Position numbers and translations under genes: made by a program. Positions 1 to 8,100 of a stretch of DNA of 64,000 nt are shown here, in pieces. The DNA comes from Cytobacillus oceanisediminis (GTDB taxonomy: Bacteria; Bacillota; Bacilli; Bacillales; Cytobacillaceae), in contig NZ_QGTW01000002.1 in assembly GCF_003182355.1 (NCBI RefSeq), positions 62,001 to 126,000 on the forward strand. The letters are read 5' to 3'. Below the pieces are notes generated by a model. It did not search any database. It saw only the letters and a list, made by a program, of their open reading frames with translations, and was not told the DNA's origin. Each line of letters opens with the position of its first letter. The first letter of the stretch is position 1.

Positions 1-531
1 AGTCCTCATGTGGCCGGTGCGGCAGCTATTCTATTGGCTAACAGCAAGAAGATAGGATTAGGATGGGGCCCAGCGGAAGTTAAGGCTGCCTTAATGGGTA
101 CAGCAAATGACTTGGAGGGCAGTGTGATTCCGAATATAGATGTATCAGATCCACTAAAAGCGGGCTCTGGCCTTATCGACCTTGGACAAGCGATGGATCC
201 GGCTGCCATGGCATTTCCATCTTCATTGAGTTTTGGGCTTGTGCGTCCTGCAGGGGAGCAAACCTATCATTTGGCCTTTGCTTTGGTTAATTCTACTGAC
301 CAAGAGCAGACATATACCATCAATAGTGATGAAAACTTAAGTATAAATACGAGTAAAGTAACTCTTAAGCCAAAGGAAAGCAAAGAAGTTACGGTAACGG
401 TTCGAAACCGCGGCAGCCAGGGATCAGGACAGCACGGAAATCCTGAATTTATGAGCGGATATATCAATGTAACCTCAACTGAAGGTGATATCCGTATTCC
501 ATACCTATATGTTATTGATTATAACCGCTAG
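1..531 (+). CDS. Secreted subtilisin-like serine protease (S8), C-terminal part
   Basis: The gene enters from the left edge. The first residues read SPHVAGAAA, the helix that directly follows the catalytic serine of subtilases (usual motif GTSM-x-PHVAG), so the serine itself lies just outside the window. About 60 residues complete the peptidase domain, including the usual VKAALMGTA and GLIDLGQA stretches. The last 100 residues form a beta-rich fibronectin-like domain (residues about 75-175), as in large extracellular Vpr-type proteases. The role is therefore extracellular protein degradation. It ends with TAG followed directly by a hairpin terminator. The family is clear; the substrate and full length are unknown. 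Confidence 0.9.
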   Translation, partial: SPHVAGAAAILLANSKKIGLGWGPAEVKAALMGTANDLEGSVIPNIDVSDPLKAGSGLIDLGQAMDPAAMAFPSSLSFGLVRPAGEQTYHLAFALVNSTDQEQTYTINSDENLSINTSKVTLKPKESKEVTVTVRNRGSQGSGQHGNPEFMSGYINVTSTEGDIRIPYLYVIDYNR

Positions 532-532
532 A

Positions 533-565
533 AAAAAAGGGATTGCCATTGGCAGTCCCTTTTTG
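533..565. terminator. Bidirectional intrinsic terminator
   Basis: A-run, stem AGGGATTGCC / GGCAGTCCCT and T-run between the protease gene and the convergent thioredoxin-like gene. It can serve both strands. Confidence 0.8.
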
Positions 566-570
566 TATCT

Positions 571-897
571 CTATCCAAAGACTCCTTCATAAATCCTCTG
601 AAAATCTATCCGAAGTTTCTCTATCGGGACAAATCGGGCCTCTCTTAAAGCCTCTCTTCCATCCAGGTATAAAACAATTACAGGTACTGTGAAAGCCATA
701 AGAAAACCGGCTATTTCCGTTACCTTGCCCGCATTAACGAGGCCAGCTTCTATGCGGGGATATTCTCTTAATACTTCCTCAACCTGAGGAAGCAAACCAT
801 GGCAGACACTTCAGCTGTCAGTTAACACATAAATAAAGCTCAGTTCATGGTTCAGAATGAATTGCTGCACTTCTTCCATGGATGTCAGCTCTTTCAT
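571..897 (-). CDS. Thioredoxin-fold protein with in-frame TGA at the first CxxC position (probable selenoprotein)
   Basis: The reading frame starts at ATG 897-895 behind a strong site (GGGAGGAG, 5-nt spacing) and runs 108 codons to TAG, apart from one TGA at 813-811 (codon 29). That codon falls where a thioredoxin-like protein has its first active-site cysteine: strand FIYVLTDS, then TGA-S-V-C-H, then a helix, and later TVPVIVLY with a thioredoxin-type cis-proline. Reading TGA as selenocysteine gives a UxxC motif and a full-length small thioredoxin-fold protein of normal size. A hairpin of the bacterial SECIS type begins 18 nt after the TGA. No other frame damage is visible. The alternative is a nonsense mutation in an otherwise intact gene. 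The fold is clear; selenocysteine use is inferred and depends on selA/B/C/D elsewhere in the genome. Confidence 0.7.
774..792 (-). promoter_or_regulatory. Candidate bacterial SECIS element
   Basis: On the minus strand a perfect 7-bp stem, CTTCCTC / GAGGAAG, encloses AGGTT. If the A-T pair closes it becomes an 8-bp stem with a GGT triloop. The apical loop starts about 25 nt after the in-frame TGA (813-811), and G lies among its first two bases. Both match what is known of bacterial SECIS elements: hairpin immediately 3' of UGA, G/GU in the loop, loop 16-37 nt downstream. The hairpin lies inside the coding frame. Confidence 0.55.
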
Positions 898-1039
898 GGG
901 ACTCCTCCCTTTTTCAGTAAAGACTTTTTTCTATTATACAATAGGATTTCCTTAAATCTTTCTAGAATATCTTATTGGGTTATTCTAATGCATTTAAAGG
1001 CTACAATAGGGTTCAGATAATCAGAATAGGAGTGATTGG

Positions 1040-1645
1040 ATGGCAAATCTATGGGAAGAGAAATTTGGGGCTGAGGGTTATTTGTATGGCGAAGAGCCAA
1101 ATGAGTTTATAAGAGAACAGGCGTACCGGCTTGAGGGAAGAAAAAAAATTATTGCTTTTGCAGAGGGGGAAGGACGCAATGCTGTTTTTCTTGCCAGGAA
1201 AGGCCATGAAGTAACAGCCTGGGATTATACGCAAAACGGATTAAAGAAGACTGAAAAATTGGCTGAGCGCCATAACGTCAGAGTAGAAACAGGCCAGAAG
1301 GATTTAATCCATGATCCTGTGCCTTCCGAGGAGTATGATGCATCCATAATGGTTTTTGGTCACTTTTTTAAAAAGGATCAAAAAACGGTATTTGATAAGC
1401 TGCTTTCAGTAGTAAAGCCCGGAGGCATCGTAATGGTGGAGGTTTACTCAGAGGATCAGCTTCGGTATCAAACAGGCGGCCCTAAAAGGGTTGATATGGT
1501 ATATGATCCTGCAGACCTGCTGGAATGGATTCGGGGCTATAGGGTGCTTCATTTCTTTTATGGGGAACAAGAGAGAGTGGAAGGCACAGGACATACTGGT
1601 ACTGGCCATGTTGTACAGATAATATTGCAAAAAGCAAAAATCTAG
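1040..1645 (+). CDS. Class I SAM-dependent methyltransferase
   Basis: A 201-residue protein with a Rossmann-type methyltransferase fold. Motif I is IAFAEGEGRNAVFLA (residues about 38-52), followed by the acidic HEVTAWDYT strand that binds the SAM ribose and VKPGGIVMVEVY (about 127-138) before strand 5. It resembles the small TehB/UbiE-like enzymes; the N-terminal LWEEKFG...YGEEPNEF is typical of that subgroup. The substrate cannot be read from the sequence. It stands alone, with ATG start and AGGAGTGA ribosome binding site, and ends at a shared bidirectional terminator. TehB-type enzymes act in tellurite/selenium volatilisation, which is only a suggestion here. Confidence 0.85.
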   Translation: MANLWEEKFGAEGYLYGEEPNEFIREQAYRLEGRKKIIAFAEGEGRNAVFLARKGHEVTAWDYTQNGLKKTEKLAERHNVRVETGQKDLIHDPVPSEEYDASIMVFGHFFKKDQKTVFDKLLSVVKPGGIVMVEVYSEDQLRYQTGGPKRVDMVYDPADLLEWIRGYRVLHFFYGEQERVEGTGHTGTGHVVQIILQKAKI

Positions 1646-1647
1646 AT

Positions 1648-1682
1648 TAAAAGGGAGGCTGAATGGCCTCCCTTTTGCTTTT
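1648..1682. terminator. Bidirectional terminator between convergent genes
   Basis: Stem AAGGGAGGC / GCCTCCCTT with A-run before and T-rich run after, between the methyltransferase and the MFS gene. Confidence 0.8.
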
Positions 1683-2854
1683 TAGGAGATAACAGTGTGG
1701 CTGTTGCTGGCTTTTGCGGAGTATATTCGATATAAGACAAATGCAATAGCTGAAAGCAGGATCCCTGAGATGTAAGGAAAACCAATGCTGATGCTAAATA
1801 GCAGACCGCCGAGCGGAGGACCGATAATTCTGCCCAGAGAATCAAACGATGATAATAGTCCTGTCGTACTGCCGTGCCCGGTTTGCGAGGTTTTTGTCAG
1901 CAGTGAGGAAACGCTTGGACGGATAAAACCGTTCCCTACACCAAATACGGTTAAATAAATGGCAGCTGTTGCAAAGCTATCAATCAATAATATAAGAGCA
2001 AATCCGAGAGCAGACACAGCAATGCCTATCTGAATAACAGAGCCTTCTCCGTATTTTTTCGTCAACCTTCCTACTAATCCGCCCTGTACAAGGGCACCTG
2101 CAAATCCCATAATCATAAAGATATAGCCAAGCTCAACAGTACCCAGACCTGCCTTTTCAGCAGCAAAATAAGCAAACGTAGCTTCAAGGCCTGCCAAGGA
2201 CAAAGAGACAAACAGCTGCAGGGTAAATAGAATGCTAACAGGTCCGTTCAATGCTTTTAGCAATCCCGGCCGTTTAGCAGACCGATTGCTGCGCTGTTCC
2301 GGTGAAAGAGATTCTTTCAGAACGAACATGACGAGAAAGAATGTAAGCAAGGAAGAGACTCCCGCCAGGTAAAAAGGTACATTCAGACTTTCCCGGGAAA
2401 AGACGCCGCCAATTGCAGGCCCAAAGATAAACCCTAAACCGACAGCGGCACCGATAATCCCCATTCCTTTCCCGCGGTCTTCTTCAGAAGTTATATCTGC
2501 TACATAAGCCATAACAGTCGGCATATTTGCAGATGATAAAAAGCCTCCAATGATCCGCGCGGCAAACAGCATCCAAAGTTCGGTGGATAAAGCCATAAGG
2601 AAAAAGGACAAGCCAAGTCCGAAAATCCCAATCATGATGATTGGTTTTCGGCCGATTTTGTCGGAAATTCGTCCCCACATCGGGGCAAAGAGGAGCTGCA
2701 TTAAGGAATATACGGCCATTAGCAGGCCTAATTCCATAGGCGTGGCACCTAGTTCCTCAGCATAAAAGGGAATAACAGGAATAATAATTCCAAACCCTAC
2801 CATAACGAGAAACATAACTGCGAATAAAAGAGGCAGTGCTTTTTTTGAATTCAA
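1682..2854 (-). CDS. MFS drug-type efflux transporter (DHA1/TetA-like)
   Basis: A 12-helix major facilitator of about 390 residues. Motif A between helices 2 and 3 reads GRISDKIGRKP, and the motif C region of helix 5 reads GLGFIFGPAIGG, which marks proton-driven drug antiporters of the DHA1 class (tetracycline/multidrug type). The start chosen is TTG 2854, behind GGAG with 7-nt spacing. An upstream in-frame TTG at 2878 would add eight residues but has no good ribosome binding site. Monocistronic and convergent with the methyltransferase gene. The substrate is not predictable. Confidence 0.85.
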   Translation of the reverse strand: MNSKKALPLLFAVMFLVMVGFGIIIPVIPFYAEELGATPMELGLLMAVYSLMQLLFAPMWGRISDKIGRKPIIMIGIFGLGLSFFLMALSTELWMLFAARIIGGFLSSANMPTVMAYVADITSEEDRGKGMGIIGAAVGLGFIFGPAIGGVFSRESLNVPFYLAGVSSLLTFFLVMFVLKESLSPEQRSNRSAKRPGLLKALNGPVSILFTLQLFVSLSLAGLEATFAYFAAEKAGLGTVELGYIFMIMGFAGALVQGGLVGRLTKKYGEGSVIQIGIAVSALGFALILLIDSFATAAIYLTVFGVGNGFIRPSVSSLLTKTSQTGHGSTTGLLSSFDSLGRIIGPPLGGLLFSISIGFPYISGILLSAIAFVLYRIYSAKASNSHTVIS

Positions 2855-3051
2855 AGTATTCACTCCAGTAAATATCAAATTCCATCTAAGTAATATGATT
2901 ATATCAAAAACAACTCCATACTTTCACCTTAGGAAGCATGCAGTAAATAAGATCTATTTATCCATAAAGTATTCCAAATATATTGAAATGTAAAAATAAT
3001 ATAAATTATGATGGGCTTGGATGTTACTCATCAAAATGAGGGGGGATTTTA

Positions 3052-4392
3052 GTGGAAAAGAAATTAGAAAAGAAGGTGCTGATCGCGAGTTTGATTGGAA
3101 GTTCCATTGAATGGTTTGATTACTTTTTATATGGAACGGTTGCTGCACTTGTTTTTAATCAAATGTTTTTTCAAAGTGATGATCCGGCGGTCGGTTTGAT
3201 GCTGGCGTACGCTTCCTTCGCCCTAGCTTTTTTCATCCGTCCGCTTGGCGGCGTTATTTTCAGCCATATCGGAGACCGGATCGGCAGAAAGAAAACACTT
3301 GTCTTGACATTGTCACTTATGGGAGGAGCTACAGTCCTGATGGGCTTTCTGCCCACCTATGACAATATTGGAGCAGCTGCTCCGATTCTCCTTATTGTAT
3401 TGCGCTTGATACAGGGAATTGGGCTTGGCGGAGAATGGGGAGGCGCGCTTCTGCTCGCTGTTGAATATGCCCCAAAGGAAAGAAGGGGATTCTTCGGAAG
3501 TATTCCACAAATGGGTGTAACCATTGGTATGCTGCTTGGAACCCTTGCATTATCCATTATGACTCTGCTGCCTGAAGAGGCATTCCTGTCATGGGGCTGG
3601 CGTGTGCCATTCATTTTAAGTGCCCTGCTTGTCATCTTTGGCTTATGGATCCGCAAAGGCATTGATGAAACACCATCCTTCAAAAAGGCACAGGAAAAAG
3701 GTGAGATTGCCAAGATTCCTTTCGTTGAAACGATGCGCAGCCATTGGAAGGAAGTATTGATTGCAGTAGGCGCGAAAGTAGTAGAAACAGCGCCGTTCTA
3801 TATTTTCGGAACCTTTATCGTTTCATATGCTACCACACAGCTTGGATTCTCTCGTACGGTTACGTTAAATGCGGTAACCATTGCAACGATTGTTACTACC
3901 ATTTTGATTCCGATTATGGGAAAATTATCGGATAAAATCGGCCGCAAGAAGCTATATGTGGGAGGTACAGTACTCATGATGCTCTATGCATTCCCTTACT
4001 TCTGGCTTCTGCATCAAAACTCAGCTCTATTGCTTATTTTGGCGACAGTACTCGGCCTAGGCATCATTTGGGCTCCGATTACAGCCGTCCTTGGCACGAT
4101 GTTTTCAGAGATTTTTAAATCAAATGTCCGTTATACCGGCATCACGCTTGGCTATCAAATCGGGGCTGCTTTAGCAGGAGGAACTGCTCCGCTGGTTGCA
4201 ACAGCCTTGCTGAATGCCTATGACAATTCCTATGTACCTGTAGCCCTGTATATCATGCTTGCAGCAGCCATCTCCTTGATTGCAATCGCATCAGTACGTG
4301 ATCGAAGAAATCAGGACTTAGATTCTGAAACAGGCGGAAATACCTCTTTACATACAGGTTTGGGACAAAATCATACTGATCAAAAAGCTTAA
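3052..4392 (+). CDS. MFS transporter, metabolite:H+ symporter (MHS/ProP-ShiA) family
   Basis: 446 residues with 12 predicted membrane helices. It opens with SLIGSSIEWFDYFLYG, the hallmark N-terminus of the MHS family (proline/betaine, shikimate, alpha-ketoglutarate symporters), followed by motif A GDRIGRKKTL near residue 75 and the helix 4-5 stretch RLIQGIGLGGEWGGALLL. The start is GTG behind a G-rich site. It probably forms an operon with the ornithine cyclodeaminase-like gene 27 nt downstream, suggesting import of an amino acid or opine-like compound that the enzyme then uses; this is inference. Confidence 0.88.
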   Translation: MEKKLEKKVLIASLIGSSIEWFDYFLYGTVAALVFNQMFFQSDDPAVGLMLAYASFALAFFIRPLGGVIFSHIGDRIGRKKTLVLTLSLMGGATVLMGFLPTYDNIGAAAPILLIVLRLIQGIGLGGEWGGALLLAVEYAPKERRGFFGSIPQMGVTIGMLLGTLALSIMTLLPEEAFLSWGWRVPFILSALLVIFGLWIRKGIDETPSFKKAQEKGEIAKIPFVETMRSHWKEVLIAVGAKVVETAPFYIFGTFIVSYATTQLGFSRTVTLNAVTIATIVTTILIPIMGKLSDKIGRKKLYVGGTVLMMLYAFPYFWLLHQNSALLLILATVLGLGIIWAPITAVLGTMFSEIFKSNVRYTGITLGYQIGAALAGGTAPLVATALLNAYDNSYVPVALYIMLAAAISLIAIASVRDRRNQDLDSETGGNTSLHTGLGQNHTDQKA

Positions 4393-4419
4393 AAAAGGTA
4401 AAGAAGAAAGGTAGATTAT

Positions 4420-5397
4420 ATGCTTGTTTTATCTGAAAAACAAATCCAGTCGATTTATTCGATGGAATCAGCTATTAAGGACATGGAGCAGGCTTTATCT
4501 CACTACATGGAGGGAAAAATCCAGAACCCTCATCGGACGGTTTTGGATTTCCCGGATAAAAAGGCCTCTGCACTTTATATGCCGAGCGCTATGGCGCCTA
4601 TCGGAAAAACGGCTGTAAAGGTGGTCACCATTTTTCCTGGCAATCCAGCTTTAGGGAAGAAAACAACACAGGGAGTTATTTTATTAAGTGATACGGGTAA
4701 TGGTGAGCATTTAGCATGCATTAATGCATCTTATTTAACAAGGATACGGACAGGAGCAGCAAGCGGAATTGCCACTAAGCATCTAGCGAAAAAGTCGGCA
4801 GGGTCAGTAGCAGTTATTGGCTGCGGGGCGATGGCAGAATTGCAGCTTCAAGCCGTATTGGAGGTCCGTAAAATAGACGAAATAATGCTTTATAACCGGA
4901 CTGTTTCCAAAGCACATGACTTTGCTGAAAAAATTAAGGGGTTTAAAGGCAAAGTAGATATTTTTGAAAATGCAGATGAAGCAGTTTCCATAGCCGATAT
5001 TGTTATTTGCAGCACTCGTTCTGAAAAACCGGTTTTCTCAGGCCAGACTCTCCAGCCTGGTACACATATTAACGGAGTAGGCTCTTATCGCCCCCATATG
5101 CAGGAAGTAGATGCAGAAACGCTCTTGAGAAGCTCTAAAATAGTGGCAGATACGATTGAGGGCGTAAAGGATGAAGCGGGTGATTTTATCATTCCTGCCA
5201 ATGAAGGAAAATGGAGCTTTTCAGAGCTTCACGGTGAACTGGGGGAACTGGCAGCTGGGAAGATTGCAGGCAGAGAAAATGACGAAGAGATAACCTTTTT
5301 CAAATCAGTTGGAATCGCCTATTTTGACCTCGCAGTGGCTGCAGCCGTGTATGAAAAAGCAATCCGTGAAGGAGTTGGGACGAAGGTAGAATTATAA
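4420..5397 (+). CDS. Ornithine cyclodeaminase / mu-crystallin family enzyme
   Basis: 325 residues. The N-terminal dimer domain carries the substrate-side stretch around KVVTIFPGNP (residues about 67-76) and R/T-rich SYLTRIRTGAASG (about 106-118). The NAD(P)-binding Rossmann fold starts at VAVIGCGAMAELQL (about 129-142), with NRTVSKAHDFA as the second strand. The family includes ornithine cyclodeaminase, alanine dehydrogenase of archaea, ketimine reductase and opine-type reductases, so the exact reaction is open. It lies 27 nt after an MHS-type transporter and is likely co-transcribed with it. Confidence 0.85.
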   Translation: MLVLSEKQIQSIYSMESAIKDMEQALSHYMEGKIQNPHRTVLDFPDKKASALYMPSAMAPIGKTAVKVVTIFPGNPALGKKTTQGVILLSDTGNGEHLACINASYLTRIRTGAASGIATKHLAKKSAGSVAVIGCGAMAELQLQAVLEVRKIDEIMLYNRTVSKAHDFAEKIKGFKGKVDIFENADEAVSIADIVICSTRSEKPVFSGQTLQPGTHINGVGSYRPHMQEVDAETLLRSSKIVADTIEGVKDEAGDFIIPANEGKWSFSELHGELGELAAGKIAGRENDEEITFFKSVGIAYFDLAVAAAVYEKAIREGVGTKVEL

Positions 5398-5464
5398 AAG
5401 GATGAATAGTGCCGGGAGCTTTGGAAAATCTATATCTATATTCCGAATAAAGGAGAGATATGGA

Positions 5465-5656
5465 ATGGCAAAGCAGCCGAATAAAGTTACAGAAGAACAA
5501 CAGGTAGTAGCCGCTCAAAACCAGGCTGAACAATTTAAAAAGGCTATGGATACTGAGTTTGCCCTGGAGGAAAACGTACAGGATGCTGCAGCAAAAAGCC
5601 AGCAATACCAGGTCAAAAACCAGCAGCCGACATATGAACCGAATAAGCCTTTTTGA
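5465..5656 (+). CDS. Small gamma-type SASP-like protein
   Basis: A 63-residue, Gln/Asn/Ala/Lys-rich hydrophilic protein. It contains TEFA-x-E-x-NVQ, which resembles the GTEFASETNVQ repeat of gamma-type small acid-soluble spore proteins (SspE), here in a single copy. These proteins are amino-acid stores in the forespore. The start is ATG 5465 with GGAGA upstream; an earlier in-frame ATG (5402) has no ribosome binding site and its extension looks non-coding. A strong terminator follows. Assignment rests on one motif and composition, so it is moderate. Confidence 0.6.
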   Translation: MAKQPNKVTEEQQVVAAQNQAEQFKKAMDTEFALEENVQDAAAKSQQYQVKNQQPTYEPNKPF

Positions 5657-5660
5657 GGAA

Positions 5661-5699
5661 CTGTATGATGGGTTTTTAAGCCCATCATGCAGTTTTTTT
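5661..5699 (+). terminator. Intrinsic terminator
   Basis: Stem CTG-x-ATGATGGG / CCCATCAT-x-CAG with TTTTTAAG loop, then seven T. Confidence 0.85.
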
Positions 5700-5854
5700 A
5701 TCGCCATAAGTAGTGCTTATAAAGGTCTGAATCTTCAAAATTAGGTATTATTTACCAAATTTAAATTGGTAAAAATGGTATAAATGACTGTTATTTAGCT
5801 AAAATTCACTATGTTATGTTAATTCTAACAAATTAAGTGAGAGGAGCTAGATTA

Positions 5855-7966
5855 GTGAAAAAGAAGAAGCTATTATCTATTCTATCAACGGGAGCTCTTG
5901 CGCTATCGTTATTATCGCCGCTGGCATCAAACGCTTCTACAGCGGAAGCAGCTACAGTTCCGAAATGGGACGCAGAAAGATACGGAGACCGTGTTGACAT
6001 CGATGGCAAGCTAAACGCGCAGTCCGAGGACTCGTCATTTTTGAAGCAGGCTGAGAAGAAAATAGAGGAACAGGCTGCACAGATTAATTTTGACGAAGTT
6101 AATAAAGAGGAAAGTAAAACTGCTGATAGCACTTTTACATATAACGGTGGAACTAAGTACTTTTTAGACAGGGAGCTAGCTTTTAAGCAGTTTACTCTAC
6201 GCAGTGTTGGTGAAAATGTAGAAATCTGGGTGGCAAATGATCTTTCTTTCCCTGATGATCGCCCAGCCCATGTTGTGACACAGGAGCAGGTTGATAAGCT
6301 AAGAGATGAGTTTGACCGTAATATTTATCCTAAGGCTACTTCTTTCTATGGAACACCTGACACCCACGATGGATCAAAATCCCCACTTGCGGGAAGAAAT
6401 GTTCCTAAAGGTTATTACGAGGGAAGCGACAAAGTTATTATGCTAGTGGACAATATCAAAGATGATGGATATTACGATCCATCTTACCCATTCTTTGTCG
6501 CCGGCTTCTTCTGGCAAACTCTAGAAAACTATATGGATAGAAACATTATTACAATCGATACCAACAGCTGGGAAACTCGCTTGGAATCTACTTTCTTTGG
6601 AACTACTATTCATGAACTGCAGCATTTAATCCATGCTGACAATGATGGTGCTGAAGAAACTTGGATTAACGAAGGTATGTCCACTTTCTCTGAGTATCTT
6701 GGAGGATATGGCCATGATGCAGGCTCGATTAACTTCTATTTAGATCATCCGGAAAATTCATTAGTAAACTGGGATGATCACAGAACGGCAGAGACTGGCC
6801 CTGAAACCATTGCCGATTATGGACAAGTTTATCTATTTACTTTGTATATGAACGATAAGTTTGGCCAGGAATTTATCCGTGATTTAGCATTGAATGAAAC
6901 GCAAGGCATCGATAGCGTTAATCAGGTCTTAAAGGCACATGGCTCAACCATGGACTTCACTCAGTTATATCAGAACTTTATTACAGCTCTAACGTTAGAT
7001 TCAAATAAAATAGGCGAAGGAATTTACGATTTTAATAGCATTAACCTTCGCGGCCTTTTAGTTGATAAAGAAGGTACAAAGCGTGGTATGACAGTTAACT
7101 TTGAAAAGGCTTTAGAATTTGAAAAAGATGGCGTTCCTGCTTGGGGCGGAGATTTCAAGGAACTGGATTTCCAGGATAAAATTAATGGAATCTCATTTGA
7201 TGGAGTAGACTTCCTGCCTATTCCGTGGGAATCCGCAGCTGATCCGTTGAATTCTGGCAACCAGGTTCTATGGGGCAATAAAGGAGACGAAGCAGATAAT
7301 GCATTAATCTTTGAAGCAGATCTTTCTGGTGTTGAAACTGCCACATTGAAATTTGATAACTTTATAGATATCGAAGAGCAATGGGATTTTGGTGTAGTTC
7401 AAGTGTCAACTGATGGAGGAAACACATGGAAGAGTCTTTCCAATGAAAATACTCGCAGTGATGTAGTTGAAGAAGGTTATCCGAAAATTAAAGAAAATGT
7501 ACCAGGGTTCACTGGACATTATGAGGAATGGCAGGAAGAAACTTTTGATTTAAGCGAGTATGCGGGCCAGAAGGTACTAGTATCTTTCCGCTATTTGACA
7601 GACTGGGGATACAATGACTCTGGCTGGTTCATTGACAATATTGAAATTCCGGAAATCGGCTATAGCCATGACGGATCTTCTACTGAAGGATTCAAGTCAA
7701 TGAATGAAATTTTAGGCAAGTATGTAAACTACACAGTTACTTTTGTTAATGAAAGAGAAGTTGGAAATAAAAAAGGAAAGCAAAATACCTATAAGGTTGT
7801 AACTGTTGATCCTTTTAATGTTACAGAAGAAAATGCATTGCAATTGAGGCAGCTTTTCCAAGACGGAAAGAACTATATGATTACTTCATATGCAGCACCT
7901 GCAGATAATAAAAATGCTGTGGATTTTACTTATGAAGTTGAACTGAAGGAAGATAAGAAAAAATAA
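5855..7966 (+). CDS. Secreted zinc metalloprotease with immune-inhibitor-A-like C-terminal domain
   Basis: 703 residues. A Sec signal peptide (KKKK, hydrophobic core, AEAA) covers about residues 1-33. The zinc site is HELQH at 253-257 with a third ligand glutamate in NEGMS (E273), so HExxH plus a downstream Glu. A beta-sandwich region (about 410-610), with FDNFIDIEEQWDFG, VSTDGGNTW and DSGWFIDNIEI, is the MAM/VEG-like jelly roll seen in InhA-type proteases. An acidic propeptide-like segment follows the signal. Start GTG 5855 is chosen because GAGGAG lies 8-9 nt upstream; the earlier GTG overlaps that site. It is a single-gene unit, presumably a nutrient-acquisition or virulence-like exoenzyme. 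Confidence 0.8.
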   Translation: MKKKKLLSILSTGALALSLLSPLASNASTAEAATVPKWDAERYGDRVDIDGKLNAQSEDSSFLKQAEKKIEEQAAQINFDEVNKEESKTADSTFTYNGGTKYFLDRELAFKQFTLRSVGENVEIWVANDLSFPDDRPAHVVTQEQVDKLRDEFDRNIYPKATSFYGTPDTHDGSKSPLAGRNVPKGYYEGSDKVIMLVDNIKDDGYYDPSYPFFVAGFFWQTLENYMDRNIITIDTNSWETRLESTFFGTTIHELQHLIHADNDGAEETWINEGMSTFSEYLGGYGHDAGSINFYLDHPENSLVNWDDHRTAETGPETIADYGQVYLFTLYMNDKFGQEFIRDLALNETQGIDSVNQVLKAHGSTMDFTQLYQNFITALTLDSNKIGEGIYDFNSINLRGLLVDKEGTKRGMTVNFEKALEFEKDGVPAWGGDFKELDFQDKINGISFDGVDFLPIPWESAADPLNSGNQVLWGNKGDEADNALIFEADLSGVETATLKFDNFIDIEEQWDFGVVQVSTDGGNTWKSLSNENTRSDVVEEGYPKIKENVPGFTGHYEEWQEETFDLSEYAGQKVLVSFRYLTDWGYNDSGWFIDNIEIPEIGYSHDGSSTEGFKSMNEILGKYVNYTVTFVNEREVGNKKGKQNTYKVVTVDPFNVTEENALQLRQLFQDGKNYMITSYAAPADNKNAVDFTYEVELKEDKKK

Positions 7967-7974
7967 ATACTTTG

Positions 7975-8005
7975 GACCCATCACATAGCGATGGGTCTTT
8001 CTTTT
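7975..8005 (+). terminator. Intrinsic terminator
   Basis: Perfect stem GACCCATC / GATGGGTC with 7-nt loop and T-rich tail. Confidence 0.85.
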
Positions 8006-8100
8006 GAACTAGTATAGATAGAAAGTATGAGGGTTCTTTGAGTCTTCCTGATAACTCCTGTAAAATAGGTGCATAATTAATATCTATAAAAGGAGTTACT

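Noticed and set aside
571-795. Thioredoxin-like gene starting at TTG 795
   Set aside because: That start has no ribosome binding site and would remove half the fold including the active site; the frame upstream of the TGA is coding.
5402-5464. Earlier start for the SASP-like gene
   Set aside because: No ribosome binding site and the added residues look like untranslated leader.
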